64,000 bases of DNA from Paralichthys olivaceus. Taxonomy: Eukaryota > Chordata > Actinopteri > Pleuronectiformes > Paralichthyidae. Position numbers and translations under genes: made by a program. Under the pieces are notes generated by a model. That model was not told the DNA's origin. It was given only the letters and a program-made list of their open reading frames with translations, and did not search any database. Positions 35,035-46,100 of the stretch are shown one piece after another. The stretch lies in assembly GCF_024713975.1 (NCBI RefSeq), contig NC_091099.1:2135001-2199000 (forward strand). Direction: 5' to 3'. How positions within the stretch are numbered: the stretch's first letter is position 1; each line of letters opens with the position of its first letter.

Positions 35035-38000
35035 CTACTCCCCACACACAGATCCACGTCTGTAAGAGAGAAAAAGGGAATTTAAGAAAGAAAATTAGAA
35101 CAAATACATGTTTGACTGCACATGTATTCCTCTGTGTCTGCTCTCACCCATGAGGTTGGCACTGGAGGTGGTCGGCACAGGGGCAGTGGTCGCGGGGCAC
35201 CTCCTCGTCCCAGGCCAGCATATCCATCAGCAGGTTGGGGTAGTTCAGGCAGGACTCCCCCTTGTCTGGTTTGGGGTTACACACTGGAAACAGCAGCTCT
35301 GGAGGAAGCAGCACACACAAAGGTAAAGAACGGCAAAGAACTCACTCATGACAGCCATTATTCTGTGTCGCAGCTAATATTCATCACTCAGTACCGTGGA
35401 TGTGTCCAGGCTACGTTACATCTCTGGATTCTGACCTTTCACTTTGTCCTGCAACTGTTTAATTCATTTCTGACTTGTTGCATTCAACTGTGCAAAACCT
35501 GTTTGTTGAGCAGTCTGTCTGTGTAATTTCAATATTTCAACGTACCTTTTTGTTGTTGCCGACTAAAAACCACTAGATGTCAGTAAAGAGAATACATGCT
35601 ACTTGTTGTGGGGGTGTTATGTAAATTGGTTGATGGACCCTGATTTCACACAAAGTCAAACAACAGAAGAAACCAAGTGAACTGAGCCTAATTGAAGCAA
35701 AAAGATAGAAATGAAAAGCGATCTAGTAAAAATTAGCAAAGCTGAAATATTATATGGCACAGTGTTTGATTTGACTTGAGCTCTATAAGAAATTTAAATG
35801 ATTCAGATAACATTCACTGTAATTATGTTTGAGCTCACACCTGAGCTCCACTATTAAGTGGAGTTTGACATTAACTGAGAATGAGTCCGTCTCTCGTCTC
35901 TCGGTCTCTGGGGACGTCAGAGCTCACCTCGTTGAAAGGCACAGCAGAGGTCCGCCCTGCAGTCGCTCTGACCCTGACAGATCGTTCCCTCTGTTCCTCT
36001 GGTGGCGTTGACCGTGCACTGGCCCCACACACACAGCTGGTCCGAGCAACACTCCTCATTCTTAGTGCACGGCTGAGCAGGCACACACACACACACACAT
36101 TTAATTTCTCTGTATGTACGCCGTTCAAACATGCAGAGATGACAATAAACACAAACCTGTTACTGAAAGTAGGACTGAAACTAAAAATACTGATCGGTGC
36201 AGCTTTAAAGGTCCAGTGAGTAAGATTTAGGTGAAAAGGAACAATTGGCAGAAATTGAATGTAGAATAATCCTCATGATTTTTTCACTAGTTTGTTTCAT
36301 TTAATTGTATTCATTGTAATTTTCTTGACCCCAGAAAAGGTCAAATACTTTTTATTTACATCGAAGGGACCCTCTCTACGGAAGCCGCCATGTTTTAAAC
36401 TAAACACCTTTTGAGTTTTTATGAGAACTAAAGACTACCACAGTTTCTTTTTCATGTTTGGAAGGAGAGGGTGAGGTGAAGGGTGTTCCGCTGCAACATG
36501 CAATTTCAACACTAGAGATCACAAAATTCTACACACTGAACCTTTAACTGAACAAATAACAACCGCAAAAAAAAACCCTGGTGAATCCGCACCATATCTG
36601 TTGGTATGCAGGGGAGGCAGCGGGACTTCTCCATCTCGTACAGACAGTATCTCAGGTCGCCACAGTCCTCATCCACCATGCATTCCTGTGTGGAGACATC
36701 AGTGTTGATAACAGAGATTCAAATAAAAAACAGCACCAGCCCTTTGAATGTTTTGTAATGAAACATTTTCTTCGTGTGTTTTGGATCTGGGTAATAAACA
36801 CTGAAATAAAACAGCAGCTCACAAACCAAGAGGTGAACTCCCTCCACCCTGCGAACGCTCTCTTTCCTACCTGAGACTGGAGATTACATGGGAAACATGT
36901 GTAGGACGAGTTTCTTTCCACTGTGGTGTTGACATGAATGAAGCTGTTATTGCCAGAAGTTTCACCCTGTTAATGACGGAGGTTTTCTCTCTCCACCATC
37001 TCACCAAAGAGCTCAATTTTAATATATATATTATGTAATATTTACATAAAGTACCAAGAGATAATGTATATTATAATTGGGTGCTATACAAATAAAATTG
37101 AATTGAATTGAATTATTGAGGTTTCAGAGATACTGGAAACAAATAGGAGTCACATGACTTACAACCCTGCCATTATCTTAATAAAGGCCAGATGACTACA
37201 CCTATTATTACTCTCATCGGCCCAGTAGTAAATTATACCCTTCTATAAAAATATTTTTCCACAATTTACTTTGCAGCAAAAGGAGAAAGAAAGTAACATT
37301 TAGACGACTCACTGAGCAAGAGACCCCGTGTGAGGTTTTAAATAAGTGTGACATCTAAATTAGCTGTAAAACAAACTTAACCTTTTAATAATAATATGAA
37401 AAACAGACGCAGTTGTTTTGCACGGATAAAAATCAAACACGCTGCACATTAATGTTTAGATGATCTATAAAAGATATTTTCACTCACCAGCCTGAGGCTA
37501 CATTCAGCAGAAAAAGGTCTTTTATCAGTAAAGTGCTGTCAATCAACTTTCCTTTGACTTCCACAAGTGTGATTCAAGTGTGTCTCCACATAGAGGCTGA
37601 CATTTCTTTTCACTTAGTCATTTAAGAGGAGCAGATCCTGTCTGACTCACAGACTGTTTTCTTTCCAAGCAGGAAGCTCCATTAACCACTTTCTGTGCGG
37701 CTGCCAGGAAAGCAAAAGATCAGAACCAACATTGTAAAATAAAATGGCACAAACAGGCAGCGAGCAGCATTAATGACCTCAATCCAAACTGTGGCTGAAA
37801 CTATGAAAAGTACACGGTAGGTTTCTGTTTCCATGATGATCCTGTTCTTGATAAAAATCAGTTGAGACGTTGCAGTTTCACAAAGTCCTTCGTTTCTCTT
37901 TTCACAGACGCTTCTATAAAACTGAGGAGAAACGTTCAGTGTGCCTTGAATGAGCTGATTTCTGTTTTAATTAGAAAGACCTCATGACTGATGCTGAGTG

Positions 38001-40165
38001 GAATGTCCTACAGCTCGCCGAGGAGTCAAGGTCTTTGTTTGTTTTTCCAAAAAGCAGCCGTCACAGTTTACATCCCGACCGTGAAAAGAGAAACATACGG
38101 TCGGAAACTGGTACAGTTGGATTTTTTTTGTTCCTGCATGAAAACCAAACACAGGACATGTGCATAGAGACTTGACTAGAGACCAAGAGAAGCATATATT
38201 CTCTCATTCATTTGGAGTCTATCAGTTTAAAGTATTATCTTAATCATCTCAATGAATTATTACTTAATATTACTGTTTGTTTTTAACAATATATTTGTTC
38301 CTTGTTGTTTTCATAGACTGCGTATACACTGCTTGAAGAAATGAAGGGGACGAATGGAGACCGACCGTTACAGAAGGAGAGCTGGACGGGGCAGAGAGAG
38401 CATCTGTGCTGCATTAACCTTCTTCTATCTTTCTGCTGTCTTATCTTTTTGTCGCCCTCTGGGTTTGTTTGTTTTTAACTCACTAACTGTTCCCTCACTG
38501 ACGGAAGGGGGCGCTGCCTCGTTCATCATGCTGTCATACAAGAGAGTCATGCATTACATCAGCAAATGGTGCAAGATTTTGGGGGCCCCCTGGTGGCTGC
38601 AGGGCCCTAAGCAGCCGCTCAGAGGGCGTCCTGAGTTAACAGACTATCCACTGGACTCAACGTGTTTCATGCTGTATCGTCAATATTCTTTAGAATGGAT
38701 ATTTTCCCATCCCTTCAGTTTGAATGGCTTAAAACTCTGTTTGCGTGCGGACGAGACGCACAGCAGAACGTTTGTTATGCAACAAATCTGCTTTAGTTCG
38801 ATTCCAAAAGACTCACGTGATCTTTACTATTCCATGGACCAGACAACTCCACATGCACGTGTGAAAGACGAGTCTCTCCTGTTTTATTGTTAGTTTTCTG
38901 TAAACAGTAAGAAACCGACGATTACATATCGGTCGATTTCTGTGTTTTGTTCCCGTCAAAGAAAAAATATCCTCAAAATCACATAAAAACCTAAATTTAC
39001 TCTTGTAATTTCCAACCCCTACCTTGTCCGTCCGATCCAGGACCTGAGCGACTCTGTTTCCAACAATCTTCTGAGTCTCGTTGTGGAGGGTGAAACGCAG
39101 GTCTGGTGACGTTAGGGAGGATTTGGCACTCTCAGTAGTTATCTGTAGGATTGAATGTGAGGATGCATCCATTAATCTGTAATCACTACACATCAGGACA
39201 TTCAGCTGTAACTGTGGACAGTGTTGACACACGGCAGCAGCTCTGACTGATTGTTATGATTATTCTCAGTTACTTGGACGACATGAAGGGAAAACCTCCC
39301 AGTAGTTCACAGATGATTAAAACCAGACACTGAGTGAGACATGATGATGATGAGACGCGGTGAAATACAGTAACACGGGAAAAATAACAGTAGATTTAAC
39401 ATAATCAGACGGATGATGTTAATAATAATAACCTTATTTATAGAGCACTTTTCAACACAAAGTGCTAGACGACAGAGAACAAACGGGTAAAACACAACGG
39501 AAGTACAAATATAACAATGCTAATAATAGAAATGGAGATAAAAGACAAAACAGCCTCCACTCCAAGTAAATTCAGGAATATTCTTCCAGACTTGGTTGGC
39601 AATCTTAGTTGTGCATCACCATCAGCCACTCTACAGTTAAGTAACTTCTCTTTGATTGAATTTATAGTGAAAATATCTGTTTCAGCCACTTTATCTGATA
39701 ATTATGAGGAGGACTATTAATAGCATTCAGACTTGATGTGGCCCAGACATGAAGCAGACGTGGAAAGTTTGTGTAATGATGTAACTAAGCCTGGTGGTCA
39801 AAATTAAACTGAGCTCAAAAACAATTAAACTCACCTTGAGTTTGGTTCAGACCTAAGTTTTATGATATTAAACACTTGATAAATCACAGAATGGCAGCTT
39901 TGTGTCACTCTCTCCATAGACTACACAACACTGCCTTTGTGGAATTGTAATAAAACGTGACGCAGACCTGATCCACTGCCTCCTCCAGTATGTGCTGGGT
40001 GTCCTCCATCAGCTCCTCCACCTCTCGGAACATGTCGTTCAGGCTGACCGGGCCTCGCTCCAGCGCGTCCCGCAGGATCACCGCGTCGCTCCGCGCTGAG
40101 CCGCCGGTCCCCCGAAGAGCACACAGACTCACGCACACCGACAGCAGCAGCATGACGCCGGACAT
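35035..40165 (-). CDS. dkk3: Dickkopf-related protein 3
   Basis: Secreted glycoprotein of the Dickkopf family (modulator of Wnt and other signalling). Exons 5' to 3' (minus): 39968-40165, 39023-39142, 36871-36966, 36593-36685, 35928-36072, 35148-35298, 35035-35059; all phases match, 828 bp, about 275 residues. The start codon at 40163-40165 opens a signal peptide ([19 protein letters not shown]), followed by the DKK3 hallmark [17 protein letters not shown]. Possible N-glycosylation sites include HNETQ, NNSF, NTTV and NSSY. The first Cys domain starts [14 protein letters not shown] and continues [13 protein letters not shown]; the colipase-like part has [15 protein letters not shown] and [14 protein letters not shown]. 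The last exon adds only GRGSVCGE before the stop, so the long acidic C-terminal tail of mammalian DKK3 is missing. A minus-strand AATAAA lies about 200 bp downstream (about 34837). Fish may have two dkk3 copies; which this is cannot be decided here. Confidence 0.94.
36206..36547. mobile_element. MITE with TIRs aaaggtccagtg / cactgaaccttt
   Basis: A 342-bp element starting ttaaaggtccagtgagtaag and ending ctacacactgaacctttaa, imperfect inverted ends. The body has the landmarks gatttaggtgaaa, ggcagaaattgaatgta, gaagccgccatgtttt and catgcaatttcaacactag, which I recognise from a very common teleost element. Intact-looking copy in the dkk3 intron between exons 35928-36072 and 36593-36685; non-coding. 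Confidence 0.8.
37075..37120 (+). repeat. LINE-tail-like sequence with (AATTG)n end
   Basis: gggtgctatacaaataaa followed by attgaattgaattgaatt is the typical 3' end of fish L2-like retroposons with a short tandem terminal repeat. It is in the dkk3 intron above exon 36871-36966. Confidence 0.55.
38354..38893 (+). repeat. Repeat-derived intronic sequence with chance 179-residue frame
   Basis: Lies in the dkk3 intron between exons 36871-36966 and 39023-39142, on the opposite strand. The centre (tttgggggccccctggtggc followed by tgcagggccctaagcagccg) resembles a dispersed teleost repeat. The long open frame has no domain, no signal peptide and no splice context, so I treat it as chance. Confidence 0.4.
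39424..39475 (-). repeat. LINE/SINE 3'-tail-like sequence, reverse orientation
   Basis: Read on the minus strand: agcactttgtgttgaaaag followed by tgctctataaataaggtt and a TTA run, the same tail type as at 28826-28892. Located in the large dkk3 intron. Confidence 0.5.
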
Positions 40166-40340
40166 CTTTCCTTCTCCTTCCTCCTTCCTCCTCCTCCTGA
40201 TGGCTGCTGCCTGTGTGGAGCAGAGTGACGCACTGAGGGCGCAGAGCCGCGCACAGCTGGAGCCGCTTTATTTGGAAAAGTCTGAGGAGGGATCGCAGCG
40301 CCGGTGGTTACGAAGTGAAACGAATCACGTTTGACGGCGT
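40020..40340 (-). promoter_or_regulatory. dkk3: dkk3 first exon and CpG-rich promoter
   Basis: Locally GC- and CpG-rich block covering the dkk3 signal-peptide exon and about 170 bp above it, in contrast to the AT-rich flanks. The 5' UTR and transcription start should lie within 40166-40340. Confidence 0.5.
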
Positions 40341-40888
40341 GGAAAGAGTTCAAACTGCCCGGCGAGAGGTAGATGTCGGAATCAAGTGGGTTTTATGAGC
40401 TGGTTATTAAAAAGAAACTTTGGAGAGACCAGGAGCTGCAGAGGCAGCTGCTGCCAGATGTGGTCTGCGAGAGGAAGTTCTCCAGGAATGCAAATTATAC
40501 ATCATCAGCCTTATTACAGAAACTGAACCAGAGCAGACTACGAGTTGAACAAAAACTTTAAGTTGTATTGATGAGGTGATGGAGCCTTTAACCACGTTTT
40601 AATTTCATGAACATTTCTACTTGTCAAATCTAAAACTCTCAAAAGGTATAAAACTTTGACTGTAATGATTCAAAACATGTACAGGACATTAATAACACTG
40701 ACCAAGACCTAAATATCAAATCTTGGGACCTGAGTTGGAATGAAGTTTCAGGCCTCTGGTAAGAAGCTCAACCAAATGTCAAGAGAGACAAACAGTAAAC
40801 GTGAAGCTTTATTAACTTCCAGAGAAAAGTTTAATAAAAAACACACAAACACAAGTGATGCAACTTCATTACACTTTATTTTATAACC

Positions 40889-40997
40889 TCACAAACAGTC
40901 AGTGTTTGGATCCACGCTGAACTCCTGCAGGGTGTCATAGCAGTTCTCCACCGCCTGGAGGCAGTGCAAGACTAAACATGTCAAGAGTTGTGTTTAT

Positions 40998-41028
<31 letters not shown>

Positions 41029-41240
41029 CTACCTGTATGTTTCTCATGTATGAATAAACCCCATTCAAAAGTATCAAAAGTACAATTTTAGTACAATATG
41101 AAGTATATTCAGACCCTGTTTTGTATATTTATCATTTCAAAGTGCAGCAATAAAACATCACAATGAGCCAAATAATACAGGTCACTAACCTTTAACTTCC
41201 AATCTGAGGAGAGATCCAGGTCAATGTGACCTGCAGCCAT
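40889..41240 (-). CDS. Possible small gene between dkk3 and mical2 (hypothetical)
   Basis: Two exon-like pieces on the minus strand: 41190-41240 (ATG, then MAAGHIDLDLSSDWKLK, followed by a gttagtg donor) and 40889-40954 (acceptor tgcctccag, then AVENCYDTLQEF...PNTDCL and TGA), with a minus-strand AATAAA about 10 bases past the stop. Phases match if joined directly, giving 38 residues; further exons between or upstream could exist. I recognise no family. The neat acceptor-stop-polyadenylation layout is the main argument; the short length makes chance quite possible. Confidence 0.25.
41002..41029. repeat. (GT)n microsatellite
   Basis: Pure GT run between dkk3 and mical2. Confidence 0.9.
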
Positions 41241-41739
41241 AGTTTAATTTAGTTTCATTAACATGAATTAAATATAAAAGTACATGTGGGTCATGATTAT
41301 CTCCCTAGGAGCCAGAACACAGTCTGAGATCCTCTGGAAGGACGTGGTCGGTTCTAAAGTTTAGGTTGAAAACAAAAAGAGACAGAAACAATCTGCCAGA
41401 AGAGATTAGACGAGCAGACAACATGACCTGATTTATCTCACTTCTTCAGACACATCTTCATAAAAAGCTTTTTCACATATGATGTGCATGGCCTTTATTA
41501 TCTGTATCTTCACAGTACAAAATCAATCCATCTATATTAGCGTTAAAGATTTTAATATAACAAAAACACAGAGGGAAGACATTTCAAATCAAATGTTGGA
41601 ACAGCAGAACATTTTTAAATACCTGTTTCACCTAAAAGTCCTGCAGCAGCTGTGGATCCAATGCAAAGTCAGCCGAGCAAAAGTAAAGAAGTTTTAAAAG
41701 GTTGAAAACTTCTGATTTAAACAGTAAAGTCAAGTAAAG

Positions 41740-41936
41740 TTGACTTTATCTCCTCACGTCACTGAAACTCTGGCTCCCATTGGTCGTTTTCAGCGTCTGA
41801 TGGAAACTCGCAGCTTTTTCAAATTCACTGTGATCAGCTGATCGAGAGAGGCGGCGCGACCGGATGTGGACTAATGTTTATTTTCAGAGTAAAAGCAGGT
41901 CTGACGAACAGACCTGAGCAGGACTCGGTGTTTCAG
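41740..41936 (+). promoter_or_regulatory. Possible upstream promoter and non-coding first exon
   Basis: Contains tcacgtcactg (CRE-like), cccattggtcg (inverted CCAAT box), a gatcagctgatc palindrome and a short GC-rich patch. It ends in tttcag|gtgagttg, a good plus-strand donor at 41937. It could be an alternative untranslated first exon of mical2. Confidence 0.35.
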
Positions 41937-42134
41937 GTGAGTTGATTATTCACAGAGAATAACGATGAAAGATTGAACTTTATTCACGTGAACACATAAT
42001 ACACAAGAGAAATAACTAAATATTAGAAGACTGGTTGACACTTTAACCAAACACGTAATACAAAATTAGATTTTGTAGTTTTTTGTTCCAGAATGTAGCA
42101 TGAAAACTTTCCCACGAACTTCTTTACTTGTACG

Positions 42135-42465
42135 TTAGTCAATTAGGTGATTAGCCAGTTAGCTAACATTTCCTTGTATGTTAGCTAATTAGGTGATTAG
42201 CCAGTTAGCTAACATTTCTTTGAATGTTAGCTAATTAGGTGATTAGCCAGTTAGCTAACGTTTCTTTGAATGTTAGCTAATTAGGTGATTAGCCAGTTAA
42301 CTAAGTTAGCTTACATCCCAATGCATGTTGGCTAATTAGGTGACTAGCTAGTTAACTAGATAATTTGACCCACATTTCCTTGTGAGTTAGCTAATTACAT
42401 GATTAGTCAGGTAGCTTGATTATTTCACATTTTCCTTCTAGGTTAACTAATTAAGTGAATAGCTT
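42135..42465. repeat. 46-bp minisatellite, 4 good copies plus degenerate tail
   Basis: Unit ttagctaattaggtgattag followed by ccagttagctaacatttctt and tgaatg. Starts at 42135, 42181, 42227 and 42273 are exactly 46 bp apart; from about 42300 the copies decay. Each unit carries the short palindrome ttagctaa and its near mirror gttagctaac. Confidence 0.95.
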
Positions 42466-42899
42466 CGTTAGCTTGTGTCTTCTCGTTTTTCTTATTTTCT
42501 CCTCATACAATGTATATTTGTTTGTAAAAAAAAGATTTAACCTACATTTTAGTAAATTAACAGCATCTGGTCTTTTTTTAAAAAGAGACTAGAATATGAA
42601 GTTTATGTAAATATCTCTGAGATATTTCTAAAAGAAATTAAAAAATAAAGTTATCTGCTTTAACTAGGTTAATTAACAATTTAATATGTATCCTCTGTTC
42701 TTATTATTATCAGAGTTAATTTTATTGTGGTTATTCTATTTATTTTCATTGAATCTTTTTTAAACCATCACAGTTTCACAAAAGATAAAAACAATGATAA
42801 CAAAGTCAAACTTGTTCGTCAGTAAAATGATTACTTGCAGTGTTTAGTCACAGAGTGTGAGTAGAAATAAAGTTTTATTCTCTGCCAGTGTTTTATTTC

Positions 42900-43140
42900 A
42901 GGAGACCAGTGAACGGAAGTGGAGCCCTGGCTCTGTGACGGGGCTTGACTCCACTCTACAACCCGGGCTCGCGTCTCTCTCGGCGGATACGATGTGAGCG
43001 TCAGGCCGCTGAGAGCGCAGGACGTTAACGCGAGAACCCGGGAGACGGACACCGAGCGACCTCCTCTGCCCGCAGAGAGTGGATTAAACCCGGGGGAGGA
43101 CTCCGGAGGACCGCGGCCGCTTTATCCTCACGGACTCTCT
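42900..43140 (+). promoter_or_regulatory. mical2: mical2 presumed promoter and untranslated first exon
   Basis: GC- and CpG-rich block (acccgggctcgcgtctctc, gaggaccgcggccgc) ending in gactctct|gtgagtat, a strong donor at 43141. The next exon of mical2 begins at 55965 and carries the start codon, so this is the likely non-coding first exon, giving a 12.8 kb first intron. Head-to-head arrangement with dkk3 matches mammals. Confidence 0.6.
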
Positions 43141-46100
43141 GTGAGTATCTGACAGACGCACTTCACTGAGAACACGTTGTTTCTGAATGGTTGGTCTGTG
43201 ACAGCAGCTCGGCTCTCAGGGGGGACACATCTCTGGCTGGTGGTAATGTGAGGTGGAAGTGAACTGTTCCAACCGCTGGTCACTTTATTCCTGGACGTAA
43301 TTTAATATTAGCAAGAGGTGCAACAGGTGATGAGAGCAGGCCTCGCACAAGAACAGGTCAGTGGCCACTCAGTTTACAAAAACACTTTAATTGGCCTTAA
43401 TTATTATTATTTGAATTGACAGTCACTCAACCAATCACTTAATTTGTTCATACAAACAATATAAACAACAAGAATACTCCCCCCCCCACTCACCAAGCAA
43501 GACATATTCATATATATACAATATATATATATATAAAATAGAAGGGCTGTATACAAGGCTGCTTTTTTAATGTGCAATAAATAGATCAGATTTGCTTTCT
43601 CTTTGCAATATACATTACGCAATATGTGCTGCAGTCTTTCTTTGTTTACGGATTTAGGTCTTAGGAGGCCTTAAAAGATGAGCGAGTAAAACAAAAGCAC
43701 AAAAAGTAGGGTATTATAGTTTAAACAATTCTGGGAAAGTAAATAAGTAGGTAATTGTATGGGAGATATACAAGAAATAGAACAAAACGATATATCTGTA
43801 AAACAGTCTAGGATGTATAGTTAAATGTAGATAAAAATAAGATTCAACTTAAAGCATGACAACCATTAACCTGCTGTCATTTGTTAAATTAAAAGTAGCT
43901 GTTAAATTAAGATCCACATTTTTTTTCCCCCTCTGTTAACCTCTGCTAGGGTGTAATATTATATGGGTTGCCAATGATTTTATCCTATCATCCTGTAAAT
44001 TGCAGGAACGTCTCATAGTCCAGCAGAGGACTATCAAATATTCCCTCTCACTTCATGGCATCCCTCTAAATTAATTTCCCTGCGTCACTCTGCGTGGTGA
44101 TATAAGTGTGTGCCTCCTTCTCTTCTCATCTTCCTCCTGATTCCTTTGAGTAGCAGGTGGTGTCACGTCCTCTGAGACCTGAAATTCAGTCATGCGGGTG
44201 AGGGCTCGTCCTCAGTTGTTGTGGACTCTAATGTTTCAGCTGTAGAATAAACTTTCTCTAACTTTGAGCTTAAGTAATGTCACTGTTTCATTACAGTTGA
44301 TTTTCATAAGAACAAGGTGGACACAGCCCCTTATGTTTTTAAATAAAACATAAGACTCTTATCCAAAATGAAGAAGAGACCAAGTGTCTGGCTGTTGGGA
44401 AATGTGAATTGTGGACTTTGAGGTAAATAAGTGTTAAGACGTGCAATTGTTGCAAGTAGCTTACAGCTGCTGAATGTGAGTGTCGGTCAGAAGCAGCTTG
44501 GTCAGCATGACGGGCTAACGGGTCAGAGTTCCAGGGTCTAATCCTTGTTAAATTATGGTTTTAAACTGTCGTAATTGCAGAGAAAGGCTTGTGTTTACCC
44601 GTTGCTGTTGGTTCTACAACATACCTGCTAAACCTGAAACCGAAATTGAATTGTGTTTATCTCATTGGTGTGAATGTTTCTTTGTGGGTTTTGTTGCGTG
44701 TTCAAACCTTAGCAACACCAAAAGAAAATTGATTCTGAAAATGCAGAGTAGTCTAGTGGCTTTATCGTCTGATCAATGTCGTCAATAGGGACCTTCACCC
44801 CCTTTTTTTTTTAAAACCTCAGAACTCACCAGTTTACAGAACTTCCTCCTGCTCTACAGCTGAAGCTCAAGATGATAATCTCAGAGTATTTCATGTTGGC
44901 CTTTCCTACTCATCTGTACCATCATGGCCAAGCTGTCACTTCCTGGACTGAGTGGTTGACTTATAAGGGGGTGTCACTTAGGGAGAGGCAGCGAGACAAA
45001 AATACACCAGGGGGCTGAGTAGATGCTTTGCTGTCAGATGAGAAAGGCCAAATCCAGCTCTAGTATGTCAAGAGGATTTTCCTAAGGCTGAGTTTGAGAA
45101 ACTAAATTTGCATTGTATGGTTATTTGAGATTGGATTGTACAGTTCTCACACTGTATAATGACATTCATTATGATATATTATAAATACCATAGATAATAT
45201 TCTTGAGCAATATAATTATCTCTTTGGTAGAGGCCAACTGATTTACAAGCCAATACAAGCCTTTCATTCAACATTCGTTTGCTGATAGAAAAACCTGTTA
45301 CAACAATAATCAATGCATAAAAGATTTAAAAGAATCTGCAGACATCTCAACATCAGAAAGTCTTTTTATTTGACGTGTACTTGTTTGACTGTTTGGTTTG
45401 GACCATGTCCCATTCACTTACATCGGCAGGGTTTAGCTCCTTTTTCTGCCACCGGTCATGTTGTCCATTGTTTTGATGATGGTTTTTCTGCCCTCGAGTG
45501 GCCAATCATTGGTTTATTCAGCTTTAAAGACAGAGATACGCAAACTGCAATATTGCTGGTCAGACCTGATGAGGACAGATTCAGAACATGACTGTGGGAA
45601 ATACATTTTGTATATCAGCTTTAAAAATGCTCTGTTATGGCCATGGTATTCAATGAGTCTGTGATCTCTCATAATTCTCTCACTTTACTGTTTATCAATC
45701 TTGAGCAAAGTATTTTCAAATGATCAGCACTTAAAAACAAGCAGCCTATTGCTGTATATGCTTTTCTTTTCATCTGAATATTCAGACACTTAAAAAGCAT
45801 TTAATACTCTTGGAAATTTGACTCTTCACGTGTTAGTATTGTGTCTGACAGACTCTACGCTGGCAGTTCAAGGATCTAAAGTATAAGAGGGCACATGGGT
45901 CCAAATCCCACCCCATGAGGTGGAGTCTTAAATTAAATCTAAACCCACATAGAGTCTTTACAGTCTATTGCATCACAAGGCCAAAGAACAATCCTGTGAG
46001 GGCTGCGTTATTAACTTATTTCTTTTGTTGCTCTTTGTACCATCAAACAAAATGATAATATGTGAGGGTTGCAGAGCGATTGTGTTTGCAGATGGTGTTG

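Noticed and set aside
38354-38893. 179-residue open frame on the plus strand inside a dkk3 intron
   Set aside because: No domain, no codon or splice support, and it overlaps a dispersed-repeat-like segment (gggggccccctggtggc). Best explained as chance.
44480-44560. Weak tRNA-like pattern (cttggtcagcatgacggg ... gggtctaatcc)
   Set aside because: The B-box is poor and no stems could be drawn; too weak to call a tRNA gene or SINE.
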